The notes beneath the pieces were generated by a model. It saw only the letters and a list, made by a program, of their open reading frames with translations. It did not search any database and was not told where the DNA came from. From positions 106,659-170,658 of the forward strand of contig ONJC01000002.1 in NCBI GenBank assembly GCA_900318035.1: 64,000 nt of DNA. Direction: 5' to 3'. Shown here piece after piece: positions 33,238-44,017 of this stretch; position 1 is the first letter of the stretch; every line of letters starts with the position of its first letter. The position numbers and the translations under genes are program-made. The DNA comes from an uncultured Methanobrevibacter sp. (GTDB lineage Archaea; Methanobacteriota; Methanobacteria; Methanobacteriales; Methanobacteriaceae).

Positions 33238-33912
33238 TTAAAAGTTATCATCTAAAAAGCCTAACGCTTCTTCAACTCTAGCCATTTCAGGACCAGTACT
33301 GCCTTTAGCCACAATTGCACCATTGGAATTTGCAATGGAACATGCTCCAACTAAAGGAATACCTTTACCAACAGTACCAATATCTCCTTCAACACCAAAT
33401 ACTTTACGAGCTAAGTTAATTTCACTAGAAGTTGCATTTTTGGATATTAAAAATCCCTTATTGGTAACCTTTACCATAGAACCAATGATGTCGCTTCCGC
33501 TGATGGAATGAGCCTCAGCATCGACATCCAAAGCATTTTCAATTATGTTTTTTGCATCTTCTGACAAGAACGGACTTATGATTGCACCTGTGTCGTTGCA
33601 TGCAACGATGTTTCCAACAGCAGTGTACTGTGATGGAATGGCTGCGACATTTAATCCTAATTCTTCGAACTGTTTAACTTCTCTATCTAAAACGTGTGGG
33701 GAAACAACGATACCATTTGAATTGGCTACAGCTAAAGATCCTATAAGATTACTGCCGGAAATAGAAGACTTAACAACATCGACTTCTAAAGTTTCCTTAA
33801 TAATTTCTGCCTTTTCGTCTATGAGATTATAAGGAACAATAGCTATGTCATCAGTTGCCAGGATAAAAACTCCTATATTCGGATTTCCTACAATATCAAC
33901 TCTTCTCAACAT
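33238..33912 (-). CDS. eif6: Translation initiation factor 6 (aIF6)
   Basis: The 224-residue protein is made of five pseudo-repeats of the pentein fold, each with an NSNG/NDTG-type turn (VANSNGIVVSP, CNDTGAIISP, TNKGFLISK, ANSNGAIVAKG). It binds the large subunit and stops early joining. It lies between L31e and L18a with gaps of 44 and 24 bases. SD GAGGTAA precedes ATG 33912. Confidence 0.94.
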   Translation of the reverse strand: MLRRVDIVGNPNIGVFILATDDIAIVPYNLIDEKAEIIKETLEVDVVKSSISGSNLIGSLAVANSNGIVVSPHVLDREVKQFEELGLNVAAIPSQYTAVGNIVACNDTGAIISPFLSEDAKNIIENALDVDAEAHSISGSDIIGSMVKVTNKGFLISKNATSSEINLARKVFGVEGDIGTVGKGIPLVGACSIANSNGAIVAKGSTGPEMARVEEALGFLDDNF

Positions 33913-33956
33913 ATTGTTACCTCACATTAATCAAATATATGGCGAAGATACTTAGC

Positions 33957-34202
33957 CTATTCTGCTAAAGTAGCTTTTACAACACCATCATCATCTTTAA
34001 CTGCTTTTACAGTAATTTTAGAAGGTATTTTTTGAATACCTCTTTCCCAAATTGCATGATTGATAGACTCATCAAGTTTAACTTCTTCTGCTTTCATGTG
34101 TTTAGTTAAGAAGTTTTGTACTTCCCTGATAGCTCTAGGAGCTCTGATGGTCCTTTTGACATTTTTTACATTTCTAAGTGGAATTGTGTAAACTCTTTCC
34201 AT
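33957..34202 (-). CDS. rpl31e: Large ribosomal subunit protein L31e
   Basis: The 81-residue protein has the family opening [20 protein letters not shown] and the middle [20 protein letters not shown]. It is near the peptide exit tunnel. The gene is 11 bases downstream of rpl39e. Confidence 0.95.
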   Translation of the reverse strand: MERVYTIPLRNVKNVKRTIRAPRAIREVQNFLTKHMKAEEVKLDESINHAIWERGIQKIPSKITVKAVKDDDGVVKATLAE

Positions 34203-34213
34203 TTTAACCCCTC

Positions 34214-34369
34214 TTATAATTTAAGACTGTTTCTTCTCCAATGTCTAGGTTTTGGTCTGTATCTAAGTTTACGATTAGTTTTAGCATAAGCCCAGATTGG
34301 AATTCTCCTATTTTGTTTGTTTGCTTTTGCCATTCTTAATTTTTTAGCTAATGGTTTATTTCTACTCAT
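34214..34369 (-). CDS. rpl39e: Large ribosomal subunit protein L39e
   Basis: The 51-residue protein runs from ATG 34369 ([20 protein letters not shown]) to [10 protein letters not shown]. It is almost wholly basic, the usual length for L39e. An upstream in-frame start at 34414 is rejected because the added residues are not part of the family. The start overlaps the end of the PP-loop gene by 8 bases (ATGAGTAG), implying translational coupling. Confidence 0.93.
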   Translation of the reverse strand: MSRNKPLAKKLRMAKANKQNRRIPIWAYAKTNRKLRYRPKPRHWRRNSLKL

Positions 34370-34922
34370 TTTCTTCTGGGAATATGTCCAGTGAATTTCC
34401 TCCTTTCTCATCAATCAGAGTCCTTATTTCAACCTCATAATCTGAGCTGTTGTCCTTGTTTGACTTTTCATGTGAAATTTCAAAAAGGTTAGAGGTTATT
34501 AATTTAACAGATTTATGGCCGAAACTATCCAGATTTATATATTGAACATCTTTTCTGTCTTCAAGACTTCTTATCTGATTGACAGTGAGTTTTGGAGTTC
34601 TGTCATCACGTCTTGTCCCGTCTGCAATAATATCATATTTTTCTGAAACCTGTTCCACAACACTTTCATGAATGAATTTTATTCCGTCGTTTGGAAATCC
34701 ATCACTTAAAATCATGTCGCAGGCCTTATCCAAAATCCCGAAATCCAAATCGAGAACAGTATGGTTAAAACCCAAGGCGGCCGCTGACTTGCTTGCTGGA
34801 ATGTATGAATCATAAACACCAAAGTTTGCAGTGCACAATTCAACATCAAGACCCAATCTATTAAGCATGACTGCCATAAAAGATGAATCCTTACCTCCAC
34901 TATACAATACGGCTGCTTTCAT
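34362..34922 (-). CDS. PP-loop ATPase (archaeal, function not defined)
   Basis: The 186-residue protein has the PP-loop [13 protein letters not shown] at 8-20, a second conserved part [19 protein letters not shown], and [20 protein letters not shown] at about 98-117, as in adenine-nucleotide alpha hydrolases of the diphthine-ammonia-ligase or QueC-like type. The position in the ribosomal cluster suggests tRNA or rRNA modification (inference). It ends with an acidic tail that overlaps rpl39e. Confidence 0.75.
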   Translation of the reverse strand: MKAAVLYSGGKDSSFMAVMLNRLGLDVELCTANFGVYDSYIPASKSAAALGFNHTVLDLDFGILDKACDMILSDGFPNDGIKFIHESVVEQVSEKYDIIADGTRRDDRTPKLTVNQIRSLEDRKDVQYINLDSFGHKSVKLITSNLFEISHEKSNKDNSSDYEVEIRTLIDEKGGNSLDIFPEENE

Positions 34923-34927
34923 TGATA

Positions 34928-35284
34928 TTATTTCCTTGTAATTTTAATTTCTCTTTTCTGACCGGCAATTTGTCTTAAAAGGACTTTCAATTGCTCATCA
35001 GTGACTTTACCTCTTAAACTTCCAGACTGTGCGGATTGAATCAATTGAAGTTCAATGTTGTTGACAAGGTCTGGTTTGGTTAATTTAAGATTGCCTAACC
35101 TAGTACGGGCTTCAGGAGTCAGGATTTGAGCTAGAATCTGTTTTTTCTGAGCTTCAAATTGTGCCTGTGCCTCTTGCTGTTGAGCTTGAGCAACAGCCTG
35201 CTGCTGTGCCTGATTTTGCATAGCAGCTTGTTGAGCCTGTAATTCAGCCATTCTTTTTTGACGAATCTCATCTAATTCGCTCAT
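34928..35284 (-). CDS. DNA-binding protein of the PDCD5/TFAR19 family
   Basis: The 118-residue protein has a Gln/Ala-rich N-terminal helix (MAELQAQQAAMQNQAQQQAV) and the conserved core ILTPEARTRLGNLKLTKPDL followed by VNNIELQLIQ, ending with QIAGQKREIKI. The archaeal homologues bind DNA non-specifically. It is 20 bases downstream of rps19e. Confidence 0.92.
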   Translation of the reverse strand: MSELDEIRQKRMAELQAQQAAMQNQAQQQAVAQAQQQEAQAQFEAQKKQILAQILTPEARTRLGNLKLTKPDLVNNIELQLIQSAQSGSLRGKVTDEQLKVLLRQIAGQKREIKITRK

Positions 35285-35304
35285 ATCAAACTCTCCAATT
35301 ATAA

Positions 35305-35742
35305 TTAGTATTTTTCAAGTTCAGGAATATCTTTAATGATTTCAGCAGAAATTTTATCTAAGAATGATCTTCCTGCTGGGGAGACAACTCTTCCACCTTC
35401 AACTTTCTCTACATAACCTGCGTCTTCCAATTGTTGTAATGCGGTTCTGATAATGGATCCGCTGCCTTTTCTGAAAACTTCAGGACGTACGCCACGGTCT
35501 TTTTTACCACCGTAGAAAGTTCTTAAACTCATTACTCCTACAGGACCGTCCATGTAAACTCTTCTGATGATAGCAGCAGTTCTTACATACCACCAATCAG
35601 CATTTTCTGGTTTTCTTTCTTTGTGAACACCGGTTTTTACAAAATTGGACCATGCAGGGGAATTGATTTTTTCGTTATTTTTAAATTCTTCTGCGACTTT
35701 TTTAATTAATAAATCTGCAGGTACATCAAATACAGTAGTCAT
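35305..35742 (-). CDS. rps19e: Small ribosomal subunit protein S19e
   Basis: The 145-residue protein has the S19e landmarks [40 protein letters not shown] and [20 protein letters not shown]. It lies 1 base after the YhbY-like gene. Confidence 0.95.
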   Translation of the reverse strand: MTTVFDVPADLLIKKVAEEFKNNEKINSPAWSNFVKTGVHKERKPENADWWYVRTAAIIRRVYMDGPVGVMSLRTFYGGKKDRGVRPEVFRKGSGSIIRTALQQLEDAGYVEKVEGGRVVSPAGRSFLDKISAEIIKDIPELEKY

Positions 35743-35743
35743 A

Positions 35744-36037
35744 TTAATTCTCCAATATTTTATTAAATAATTGTAGCTTAATCCACTGTAAATTTAAGAC
35801 CTCAGCAACATGGCCTCTAACGTCAATGAGCTGTGCTCTGGTTTTAGAGACTATTTCATCTATGTAATCATCTTTATTTCTAGCGATATTTTTTGCAAAT
35901 TTAAGTTTAACAATTTCATTAGCCTTAAGCTGGCGTTTGATTTCTTCAATAACATTGTCATTGACACCGCTTTTACCAATGTTAATTGTCATCGCACCAA
36001 GAGCTCTATTCATCATTTCCTTTTTTGTGTGACTCAT
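35744..36037 (-). CDS. YhbY/CRS1-type RNA-binding protein
   Basis: The 97-residue protein has the CRM-domain features: [20 protein letters not shown] at about 22-41, VKLKFAKNI, and the conserved [14 protein letters not shown] ending. Such proteins bind pre-50S RNA. Its start lies 32 bases inside the upstream RNase P gene, a long overlap. Confidence 0.87.
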   Translation of the reverse strand: MSHTKKEMMNRALGAMTINIGKSGVNDNVIEEIKRQLKANEIVKLKFAKNIARNKDDYIDEIVSKTRAQLIDVRGHVAEVLNLQWIKLQLFNKILEN

Positions 36038-36371
36038 ATTTAGCTCTCCTTTTTAACTTTTTCTCCTTGTGATAAGGAATTTTCATTACGTGACCACATT
36101 CACCACAAAAAATGTTAACCTCCGAGTTAACCAGCCGGACGGTGCAATTATGGCCAGGATAAAGGAAACACTTACATTTCTTGCAATACCTTCTTGACCA
36201 CTTTTCGGGGACTTTGGTATTGTATTTGGTGGACAACTTCAATGCTAACTCAACATATCGATTGGACCGTTCAGGATGGGTGATGAATTCCATCTCAGCA
36301 CGTTCAAAAAGAATATTCATCCTTTCAATCGCTATTTCAATCATCCACTTTGGTCGTTTTCCTCTACTCAA
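36006..36371 (-). CDS. rnp4: Ribonuclease P protein component 4 (Rpp21/Rpr2)
   Basis: The 121-residue protein has an N-terminal helical part (WMIEIAIERMNILFERAEME) and a zinc ribbon with four cysteines (CKKCKCFLYPGHNC ... CGECGH). It is the zinc protein of RNase P for tRNA 5' maturation. The start is TTG 36371 after a perfect AGGAGG. It is the first gene of the cluster; about 240 bases of AT-rich DNA separate it from the AK6-like gene upstream. Confidence 0.9.
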   Translation of the reverse strand: MSRGKRPKWMIEIAIERMNILFERAEMEFITHPERSNRYVELALKLSTKYNTKVPEKWSRRYCKKCKCFLYPGHNCTVRLVNSEVNIFCGECGHVMKIPYHKEKKLKRRAKYESHKKGNDE

Positions 36372-36613
36372 AAATATCCTCCTTTAAAATGTAGGATATA
36401 ATATTCAAAATTGAATTAAAATGATTTGCGCAAATTAAAACAAAAACCATAGTTAGAATAACCTTAGGTTAATATGAATATTAAAAATAAATATGTTTAT
36501 TACTATTTATAAATGTTGTGGAATTTTTAAATTTTATTGCCCAAATAGGATTATAAAAAAATAAATGATTTTTAAGCAAATGGTGCAAATTGCCAAAACA
36601 ACACAATTTCCCA

Positions 36614-37159
36614 TTAAGGCTTTGAAATGAGCCATCCCATAAAGTCAATCTCGCCAACTGAAAATGATTTCTTGCCAGAAATAAAATTGTCAATCTCACA
36701 GACAATTTCATCGACTGTCAAATCGCTTACGTCAATCTCCGATACGTCGTCCCCATATATCTCAAATGCCTCACTAGTGCAGACTCCCATAGCTTCAGCT
36801 TCAAGATTTTCACGGATTTTAGCTTCAGAATAATCCCGTCCTTCAAGTCGGGAGCGTAAAATTTCAGGGCGAACCCTTAAAACTATGACCTTATCGGCAC
36901 CATCACACAAATGTGCCAGGTGCCCTTCAAAAATAATAAGTTCATCACTATCATCAATGATTTCAGAAACCTTTTCATTCAGTTTAGGAATGTCAATGAC
37001 CTTATAGCCTTTGTCTTCATCAATTCCCAAAACGAAGTTATTTTCTAAAGCCAAATCGTTAATCTTAATCAGTTGGCAGTTCAGCTTTGAAGACAGCATT
37101 TCACTGACTGTGGTTTTTCCGGTACACGGAGTGCCGGTTATAAAAATAGTTTTATACAT
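36614..37159 (-). CDS. AK6/Fap7-like adenylate kinase family protein
   Basis: The 181-residue protein has a P-loop GTPCTGKTTVSEML at 8-21, an FEGHLAHLC motif at about 74-82 (replaces the usual NMP-binding loop) and the lid-like RLEGRDYSEAKIRENLEAEA. These belong to the archaeal AK6 family, which takes part in 18S/16S rRNA maturation in other organisms. It lies 23 bases after the DRG-type GTPase. The C-terminus (KSFSVGEIDFMGWLISKP) is longer than needed for the fold. Confidence 0.85.
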   Translation of the reverse strand: MYKTIFITGTPCTGKTTVSEMLSSKLNCQLIKINDLALENNFVLGIDEDKGYKVIDIPKLNEKVSEIIDDSDELIIFEGHLAHLCDGADKVIVLRVRPEILRSRLEGRDYSEAKIRENLEAEAMGVCTSEAFEIYGDDVSEIDVSDLTVDEIVCEIDNFISGKKSFSVGEIDFMGWLISKP

Positions 37160-37182
37160 AATATCAAAAAAAATAGAAAGAA

Positions 37183-38277
37183 TTATTTCTTAAGAATAAT
37201 TCTTAAAACGTCCTCATCATTCAAAACGTGATCAGGACCTACCTTCTGACCAGGGAATTTAACTGAGGTTCCCCAGACTTTTGCATGACGGAAATTCTTC
37301 ACGAATTCCCTGTGGAGTTTTCTGCATGCATCGATTACAGTAGAGCCTTTCTTGATGACCAGAGGATCTTCCATATCCGCTTTTCTTCCCTGCGGTTTTA
37401 GATATACACGAACCAAATCAAGGTTATCGAATATTGTGTCCTTCAACTCTTCGATATTTGTCTTTTTATCGGCAGATATCGGAATGAATTCAGGAATGTA
37501 TTTTTTAAGCTCCTCGATGTATGCTTCATCTACAAGATCCACCTTATTTAACAGGACAATCATCGGAACATATGATTTATTTCTATCGAGTACGTCAATA
37601 AATTGATCCATTGTCACATCATCCCTGAAAAGAACGTCCGCATTGATATAGCCGTACTCATTGAGAATTGACCTGATTGTTTTTTCATCCATATGGGTCA
37701 GTTTGCATGTTGATGAAACCTTGACCCCTCCAAGTTTTTTCCTTTTGACAGTAACATCAGGAGGTCTTTCATTCGGCCTTATTCCAATGGCCCTCAATTC
37801 TTTTAGAATGACATTAATGTGCTGTGGATTGAAAGTATCCAGAACAACCAATATCAAATCTGCAGTTCTTGCAACGGATAAAATCTCCTTACCTCTTCCT
37901 TTACCGCTGCTTGCTCCGGTGATTATTCCCGGAATATCGAAAATCTGAATCTTTGCATTTTTATGTTCCATTACGCCCGGAACAATATCGAGTGTTGTAA
38001 ATTGATAAGCGCCAACTTTACTTTCAGCATTAGTAATTTCATTTAAGAGAGTAGATTTACCTACAGACGGAAATCCCACAAGTACAACAGTAGCATCACC
38101 GGATTTCTTTATATGAAAACCCTGGCCTTTAGATCCCCCACTACTACGTTGCAGAGATTCCTCTTTAAGTTTGGAAAGTTTTGCCTTAAGCTTTCCTATG
38201 TGGTGTGAAGTAGCTTTGTTATATGGTGTCTTTTGAATTTCTTCTTCAATATCTTTTATCTTCTCTTCAATACCCAT
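37183..38277 (-). CDS. DRG-family GTPase with TGS domain
   Basis: The 364-residue protein has a coiled N-terminal helix region, G1 [14 protein letters not shown] (about 67-80), G3 FDIPGI, G4 LLNKVDL (about 240) and a C-terminal TGS domain ([20 protein letters not shown] ... [13 protein letters not shown]). This is the archaeal orthologue of eukaryotic Rbg/DRG, which assists translating ribosomes. Start ATG 38277. Confidence 0.93.
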   Translation of the reverse strand: MGIEEKIKDIEEEIQKTPYNKATSHHIGKLKAKLSKLKEESLQRSSGGSKGQGFHIKKSGDATVVLVGFPSVGKSTLLNEITNAESKVGAYQFTTLDIVPGVMEHKNAKIQIFDIPGIITGASSGKGRGKEILSVARTADLILVVLDTFNPQHINVILKELRAIGIRPNERPPDVTVKRKKLGGVKVSSTCKLTHMDEKTIRSILNEYGYINADVLFRDDVTMDQFIDVLDRNKSYVPMIVLLNKVDLVDEAYIEELKKYIPEFIPISADKKTNIEELKDTIFDNLDLVRVYLKPQGRKADMEDPLVIKKGSTVIDACRKLHREFVKNFRHAKVWGTSVKFPGQKVGPDHVLNDEDVLRIILKK

Positions 38278-38337
38278 TAAATCACCATATTAATTCAAAA
38301 AAAATAAAAAAATAGATTAGATTAGGAAAAACCTAAC

Positions 38338-41061
38338 CTAAGTAGTCGAGTTTGTAGTCACGTTACCGGTCGAATTGCCAGTGGCGCCGCCGGCAACAGT
38401 CTTGTCAAAGTTTACATTGAACAGCATTACACCTTGTTCAGTGTGAACATTTTCAAATATGTCCTGACCTGCTCCACCCAGGAGATACAGTCTGGTAAAC
38501 ATTGAATTGACCAGTTTCTTGTGTATCAGGAGCGGAGTGTAGTGATTGTCGTTACCCATCAGGAACATTGTGAAGTTCGCATCCGATACATTGCCCACAG
38601 ATTCGTTTTTGGTAATGTAACCGTTTTCCACAACGATTATGTGTGAAATGTTCAATGGGTTGTATGGAGTGTCATTGATCATGATTTGCTCTCCATTTTG
38701 AGTGTATACTGCTTCTGTATAACCGGAAGTGGTGTTGTTACCATTACCACGGGTAATGACTGCGTTAACTGTCATTCCTTGATCGCTGAGTATTGGCATT
38801 TTACCTGTGCTACCCGGTTTTACTTCAACCTGTTCTGTTGGAACATAGTAGTTGTAGTTTTCAGATGACTGGTTCTCGAAGTTCCAAGCACCGAAGTAGG
38901 ACCACCATCCTGCTTTTGAAAGCATATCTGAAGATGCAACAAACAGTACTGGACGTACTTTATCAGGGTGAGTGTATTGAATTACGTTTTTAGCCTGATC
39001 AGCTGTCAAATGATATTTGTTTACCAAGTCATTTTGAGCGTCACCAGCTGATTTCGGTAAAATGTCAATAAGAATATCGGTTGCTTTACCTGAATCACCA
39101 GTATAGTTTACCAATTCTGCAGTTGCTTGTGTTCCTGTTGTATCCAACATTCTGAAAATACCTGCAGACAGCTGCAGATCACTTGTCGTCATCGCCTGAC
39201 CCAGCCAGAATGCCCGTTCACCTGACTGAGAACCCCCATCGAATGTTACTTGCCTGTCGGCAGCAATTTCGAAGAGGTAACCGAAGTCCCACCAGGATGT
39301 GATTACAGTGTCGTTTGCAGTATGGTCATGTGCCCATGTCATTGCGTTCCACATCGCATCATTGGTACCCGGAACAACAGTTTCTGAAGTCTGATAAGCA
39401 CCGCAGATTGACGGTGAAATCAGTGCAATCACCATGGCTATGATAATAACATATTTTTTGAGCGGAACTTTTTTGGTTGCAACATTTTTAATACCGTAAA
39501 TGGTAACTAAAGCAAATGCAACAATTGCTACAAAGAGTAAAATTCCGTAAATGACATTGATTTGAGCCAATGGAACTGCTGCAAGGAAACCGCATAATAC
39601 TGCAATTGCAATCAACCATTTGTCATCATTCAATTTGTTTTTAATGTAATCTGTTGCAAATCCAACAAAAATACCTGCCATTAGACCGAATGGAAGTACA
39701 ATTGTGGTAATGAACCTTGAACCTCTACTTACCGCAAGAGCTGTGAGTACAACCCAAACAACAAACAAGGTTGCATACAATACGGTTATACGTTTTGAAC
39801 TTAAAAGCTCATCTGATGAACCGAAGTCAAAATTACCAAGGTTAATCTTTAATTTTAAATCGTTGTCAAGTTTTTTAGCGGAAGCTGTTCTTTTGCCTTT
39901 AGGAGGTTTTTTAGTAGTGGTTGCTGCAGGAGATTTTACTTTTGCCTGTCTTAATTTCAAAGATCTGCTTATTAAAACATACAACACTATTAAACCTGCA
40001 AACAATGTGACTATACCACCCATACCGTTTACTACACCATTGGTGTTTGCCAAGAATGGAGCAGCCATTCCTCCGCCAAGTAAGTTTGGCATTTGCATCT
40101 CTGCAACGGAAATAAGTACGTTAGGGAAACCACCAATAGTTCTTGAAGCAGATTGCAGTGAAAGCAATCCAGTTAAACTTCCAAATATTCCGGTTACTCC
40201 GCCAATACCTTGGAAGATAGCAAGACCTACAAATCCTATTACTCCTAAAATCACAATTGAGAGAAGGTCATTCTGGTGTATGAACCATTGCAGCTTGCTT
40301 GAATATTCATCCTGGTTGTCCTCACCGACATTGAAGATATAACATGCGATGAGATAGACAATTGAAAATATTCCCATGATACCTATGTAAAAGATATAAC
40401 CTGTCCATGATTGTGAAAACAGACCGATTGAAATAATTGACAATATAGCGAATAAAACTTTTAATATTATATTCTTTGCCCGTATGGTCTCTACAAAGAA
40501 GAATATAAACAACAGGGACCATATGTAGTAAAACATATCTGTATCGAAAAATCCTGGGAATGTGTGCGCAAAGTAGTTCGGAGCAAGTACAATAATTATT
40601 GTAGCTACAATAGCACCGTAATCATTTGTCAGTCTTCTGGCAAAAATGAATGCCGGAATGACAGCCAATGTAGAGATAACTGCTCCAGTCCAGAATGCTA
40701 TTTCTCTTACAGAGTGATCGCCAAAGATACTGTGTAAAAATGAAGTAACATATACAATTCCTAATTCGTAATTAATCTCATTACCGGTAGGAGCGTACCT
40801 ATGCATATCCCACTCGCTACCATTTATCTTTTCATCTCCTACAAAGCCATGATCTACATAATCCTCTGTCAGCCTTAAGTTATAATATGAATCCATTTCA
40901 CTGAAATAAGGAAGACCAGATGAATCAACGTAGTCCCCTCTTGCACTATCAGGGATTGCATTTAAATCAGCTGCAGGAGCTTTTAGTGCAAAGACAACAG
41001 CCAGCAAAATCAATATGATAACTACTGATTTGGCTATTGTCACCATAGTTTCTTTATTCAT
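38338..41061 (-). CDS. aglB: Oligosaccharyltransferase AglB (STT3)
   Basis: The protein is 907 residues from ATG 41061, which follows SD GAGGAT by 4 bases. About 13 membrane segments occupy the first 560 residues, with the first-loop acidic motif YFSEMDSYYNLRLT and the later catalytic WWDFGY at about 589-594 in an outer domain of about 330 residues. It transfers lipid-linked glycan to Asn in NxS/T. Many surface proteins in this window are rich in such sequons and are probable substrates. A basic, Lys-rich cytoplasmic loop (KKPPKGKRTASAKKLDND) divides the membrane part. Confidence 0.93.
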   Translation of the reverse strand: MNKETMVTIAKSVVIILILLAVVFALKAPAADLNAIPDSARGDYVDSSGLPYFSEMDSYYNLRLTEDYVDHGFVGDEKINGSEWDMHRYAPTGNEINYELGIVYVTSFLHSIFGDHSVREIAFWTGAVISTLAVIPAFIFARRLTNDYGAIVATIIIVLAPNYFAHTFPGFFDTDMFYYIWSLLFIFFFVETIRAKNIILKVLFAILSIISIGLFSQSWTGYIFYIGIMGIFSIVYLIACYIFNVGEDNQDEYSSKLQWFIHQNDLLSIVILGVIGFVGLAIFQGIGGVTGIFGSLTGLLSLQSASRTIGGFPNVLISVAEMQMPNLLGGGMAAPFLANTNGVVNGMGGIVTLFAGLIVLYVLISRSLKLRQAKVKSPAATTTKKPPKGKRTASAKKLDNDLKLKINLGNFDFGSSDELLSSKRITVLYATLFVVWVVLTALAVSRGSRFITTIVLPFGLMAGIFVGFATDYIKNKLNDDKWLIAIAVLCGFLAAVPLAQINVIYGILLFVAIVAFALVTIYGIKNVATKKVPLKKYVIIIAMVIALISPSICGAYQTSETVVPGTNDAMWNAMTWAHDHTANDTVITSWWDFGYLFEIAADRQVTFDGGSQSGERAFWLGQAMTTSDLQLSAGIFRMLDTTGTQATAELVNYTGDSGKATDILIDILPKSAGDAQNDLVNKYHLTADQAKNVIQYTHPDKVRPVLFVASSDMLSKAGWWSYFGAWNFENQSSENYNYYVPTEQVEVKPGSTGKMPILSDQGMTVNAVITRGNGNNTTSGYTEAVYTQNGEQIMINDTPYNPLNISHIIVVENGYITKNESVGNVSDANFTMFLMGNDNHYTPLLIHKKLVNSMFTRLYLLGGAGQDIFENVHTEQGVMLFNVNFDKTVAGGATGNSTGNVTTNSTT

Positions 41062-41073
41062 AAAAATCCTCAT

Positions 41074-41526
41074 TTAATTTATTCATTAAACAATTAAAGT
41101 AATTTATTTTAATTTAATATCGATATTAATTGAACATCCCCCATCTCTAAAATAAATGGAGATTGGCATACCTAAAACGTTATCATTCAGGAATTACAGC
41201 ATCGCAGTTCCGACGATTTTAATCCTTATAAAGGACATTAATACTCGAGTAATTGCCCCACAAATTTCAGGAATTTGTGAAATATTACTGGCATATGATA
41301 AAAATATTAAAAAATATTATATAATATTTTTATTAAGATATATTTATATTTCTTAACATTATTAAGTATTGTGCATATCACATTTTATAATAATATTCAA
41401 AACAAGAAAAAAAATTAATAAAAAATAGTAAGAAAAGATGAAAATATTTTCTATTTAACTAAAAATCAAAAAAATAATATGGAATTGAATGAAAATCCAA
41501 TCACCTTAAAAAAAGAGATTGGAAAT
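41074..41526. other. Gene-poor AT-rich gap with a more GC-rich core (41130-41300)
   Basis: No convincing gene is seen. The core holds a hairpin (CACAAATT/AATTTGTG, 41259-41279) and a palindrome TACTCGAGTA near 41242-41251. On the minus strand a protein-like stretch of about 35 codons reads SNISQIPEICGAITRVLMSF and ends with a stop near 41190. It has no start. This could be a decayed gene or an RNA leader. The rest is A/T-rich with runs of TATA-like sequence. Confidence 0.35.
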
Positions 41527-43683
41527 CTATTTTAATTTGCTTTCAAGTTCCTCAAGTGAACATGTGAACCTGCATTTTGGAAAACCGCTGCAGCCTACAA
41601 ACTCACCATATCTGCCTGAACGCTTAAGCAAGTCCTTACCGCAATCAGGACATGAGCCCACAACTTTCGGATCATGAGTCTTGGTCTTATCCTTTCCGCA
41701 ATTGGCATCAAGGCAAGCGCGTTGGCGAGGTTTACCGAATGAAATAATCGGAAGTCCGCATTTTTCACATTTTTTCTTAAGGAAATTGGTTCCTTTAGGA
41801 ATGGAATAGACTGTAGTGCAATCCGGATAATTGGAACATCCCACAAAATATGCCTTGGTTTTAGGAGAATATCTTTTGACAAGATTTCCGCCACAGTTAG
41901 GGCATGTTCCGACAATATTACTTTCCTGGTAGGCATCATATAGCTTGTTACCTATCTCTTTTGAATTTTTACTGATGTCACCCAATATTACGGTAACTTC
42001 TTTTTGACCGTCAGTTATTATTTCCTGACGGGTGGCAGTGTTGTTGTCAATGCCTTCAAGCTTGTTTTCGAAATTACGGGTCAGCTCTTCGGAAGTGATG
42101 TCTTTACAGTATGTGGATAATGTGTCAATCATGTTCTCTCCAAGCTGATTGACTTCAATTTTTTGAGTTCCTGTAATGAATTTACGGTCATACAGCTTAT
42201 CAATAATGTCCGCACGGGTAGCCTTGGTTCCAAGTTCCCTTTTCTCAAGCTCCTTAATTAGGGATGCCTGATTATAACGTGCAGGAGGCTTGGTTTCCTT
42301 CTCATCTGAAATCAAATCCAAGACCTTTACCAAATCTCCTTCCTTAAAGTCCGGAAACTCTTCGTCATCGATTTTTCTGAACGGATAATGTTCCATCCAG
42401 CCTTTGTGGGTGACCCTTCTGCGTCTGAAGCGGAACCTTTCATTTTCAATGTCAAGAGTTGTGCTCATTGTTTCAAATTTGGCTGCTTCAAAGAATACTG
42501 AAATGAACCTGTAAACGATAAGCTCATAAATCTTCTTGTCGTCCTTGGACAATCCCTGAGGCAGTATTCCGGTCGGATGGATAGCAGGGTGAGCCGCATC
42601 GTCCTTTTTACCGTTGTTAGGTTTAAGTTTTGACGGAAGCTGTGAAATGTGTTTTCTGAACTCCCCGTCATTGCTCAACTGCATGAATATTGATTTGAAA
42701 TCCAGGCTTTCAGGTAATTTTTGAGAAGAAGTACGAGGATAAGAAGTATATCCTGAAGTATACAGGTTTTGTGCAATAGTTTGTGTTTTTTTAGGGGAAA
42801 ATCCGAAAACATTATAGGCCTCGGACTGAAGACCTCCCAAATTGAATGGAACAGGAGGTTTTGTAGAAGATTTGGAAATGCTGATTTTATCAACGGTAGC
42901 ATCCTTACCCTGGCATTTGGCCATGATTTCTTCGGCACGTGCCTTGTCAAATATCTTGCCGTCAACGTGGTCGACTTCAATCTTGCCTTCGATGATTGCC
43001 TTAATCATCCAGTACGGTTCGGGAACAAAGTTTTTGATTTCCTTTTCCCTTTCAACCAGAATGGATAATGTAGGTGTCTGAACCCTTCCTGCAGACAGCT
43101 TCAGGAACCTGTGCTTGGCGCTTCTTACTGACTTCATTAAAGCCTTGGAAATGTTTACACCGAAATAATAATCAAGGACATGTCTTGCAATACCGCTGTC
43201 TACCTGATTCATGTCCAAATCTATCTTGTTGTCATACGCCTCAAGAAGATCCTTTTTGGTCAATGTTGAAAACTTCATACGGGAAATCTTGCTTAAATCC
43301 TTCTGACCGCAGGCATACTTTAATGCATTGTACCCGATTAATGTTCCTTCGGTATCATAATCGCAGGCATGAATATATGAATCTGCATCTTTTGCAATCT
43401 TTTTGATTGCCCTTACATAATCCTTGGTAAATCCGCTGCCCCTCTTGTTGACCTCATAGGCGGGAGCCCAGTGAAGGTCGAAATAAACCTTGTCCTTTGG
43501 ATTGTCGGGAGTCAGTGAATAGAGGTGTCCTACTGCAGATACGACTGTAATGTCCTTTGAATCCTTCTTAAGTTCCCAATACTTAACTTTTTTATTGTAC
43601 ACTTTCTTTTTGGCACTCGGTGAAAGCGCCTTTGCGATTTTCTCAGCCGATGTTGGTTTCTCACAAACTATTACTTCATGCAT
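41527..43683 (-). CDS. topA: DNA topoisomerase I (type IA, archaeal)
   Basis: The 718-residue protein has a Toprim domain at the N-terminus ([36 protein letters not shown]), the active-site tyrosine in [10 protein letters not shown] at about 311-320, and three C-terminal zinc-ribbon units ([52 protein letters not shown]). It relaxes negative supercoils. The gene stands alone. Confidence 0.94.
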   Translation of the reverse strand: MHEVIVCEKPTSAEKIAKALSPSAKKKVYNKKVKYWELKKDSKDITVVSAVGHLYSLTPDNPKDKVYFDLHWAPAYEVNKRGSGFTKDYVRAIKKIAKDADSYIHACDYDTEGTLIGYNALKYACGQKDLSKISRMKFSTLTKKDLLEAYDNKIDLDMNQVDSGIARHVLDYYFGVNISKALMKSVRSAKHRFLKLSAGRVQTPTLSILVEREKEIKNFVPEPYWMIKAIIEGKIEVDHVDGKIFDKARAEEIMAKCQGKDATVDKISISKSSTKPPVPFNLGGLQSEAYNVFGFSPKKTQTIAQNLYTSGYTSYPRTSSQKLPESLDFKSIFMQLSNDGEFRKHISQLPSKLKPNNGKKDDAAHPAIHPTGILPQGLSKDDKKIYELIVYRFISVFFEAAKFETMSTTLDIENERFRFRRRRVTHKGWMEHYPFRKIDDEEFPDFKEGDLVKVLDLISDEKETKPPARYNQASLIKELEKRELGTKATRADIIDKLYDRKFITGTQKIEVNQLGENMIDTLSTYCKDITSEELTRNFENKLEGIDNNTATRQEIITDGQKEVTVILGDISKNSKEIGNKLYDAYQESNIVGTCPNCGGNLVKRYSPKTKAYFVGCSNYPDCTTVYSIPKGTNFLKKKCEKCGLPIISFGKPRQRACLDANCGKDKTKTHDPKVVGSCPDCGKDLLKRSGRYGEFVGCSGFPKCRFTCSLEELESKLK

Positions 43684-43814
43684 TTAAAAACGTCCCCCAA
43701 ATTAAAAAAAATAATAACTGAATTTAATTTAAAATAATTTCTTATATAAAAACATTTCTATGGGACATGTTGATGTAATATAAACATTACATTGAAAAAA
43801 TTGATAAAAAAAAG

Positions 43815-43976
43815 TTATTCCTTTTGAGGAGCCAAATCTTCCTGGAAAAAACCATAAAAATCAGCACAGTAATCGCAAATCGGATATTTGCCATTTCTGT
43901 AATATGCCAGGTCTGCCTTGGCCATGTCAAATTCTTTTCCGCAAATAAAACAAGTTTCGATTTTTTCTTCTGACAT
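43815..43976 (-). CDS. Very small zinc-ribbon protein
   Basis: This 53-residue reading frame begins ATG 43976 (MSEEKIETCFICGKEFDMAK), carries CFIC and CDYC about 27 residues apart (NGKYPICDYCADFYGFF), and ends with EDLAPQKE. The codon content and zinc pattern support a real gene although it is short. It lies 41 bases downstream of the SerB fusion and may share its transcript. Function unknown. Confidence 0.65.
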   Translation of the reverse strand: MSEEKIETCFICGKEFDMAKADLAYYRNGKYPICDYCADFYGFFQEDLAPQKE

Positions 43977-44017
43977 AGTATGACCTTTAAAAAAATAAAA
44001 AAATAGAGGTTAATTGC

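Noticed and set aside
39704..40342. Plus-strand open frame of 212 codons opposite aglB
   Set aside because: It lies fully inside a well-supported gene in antisense and has no family features.
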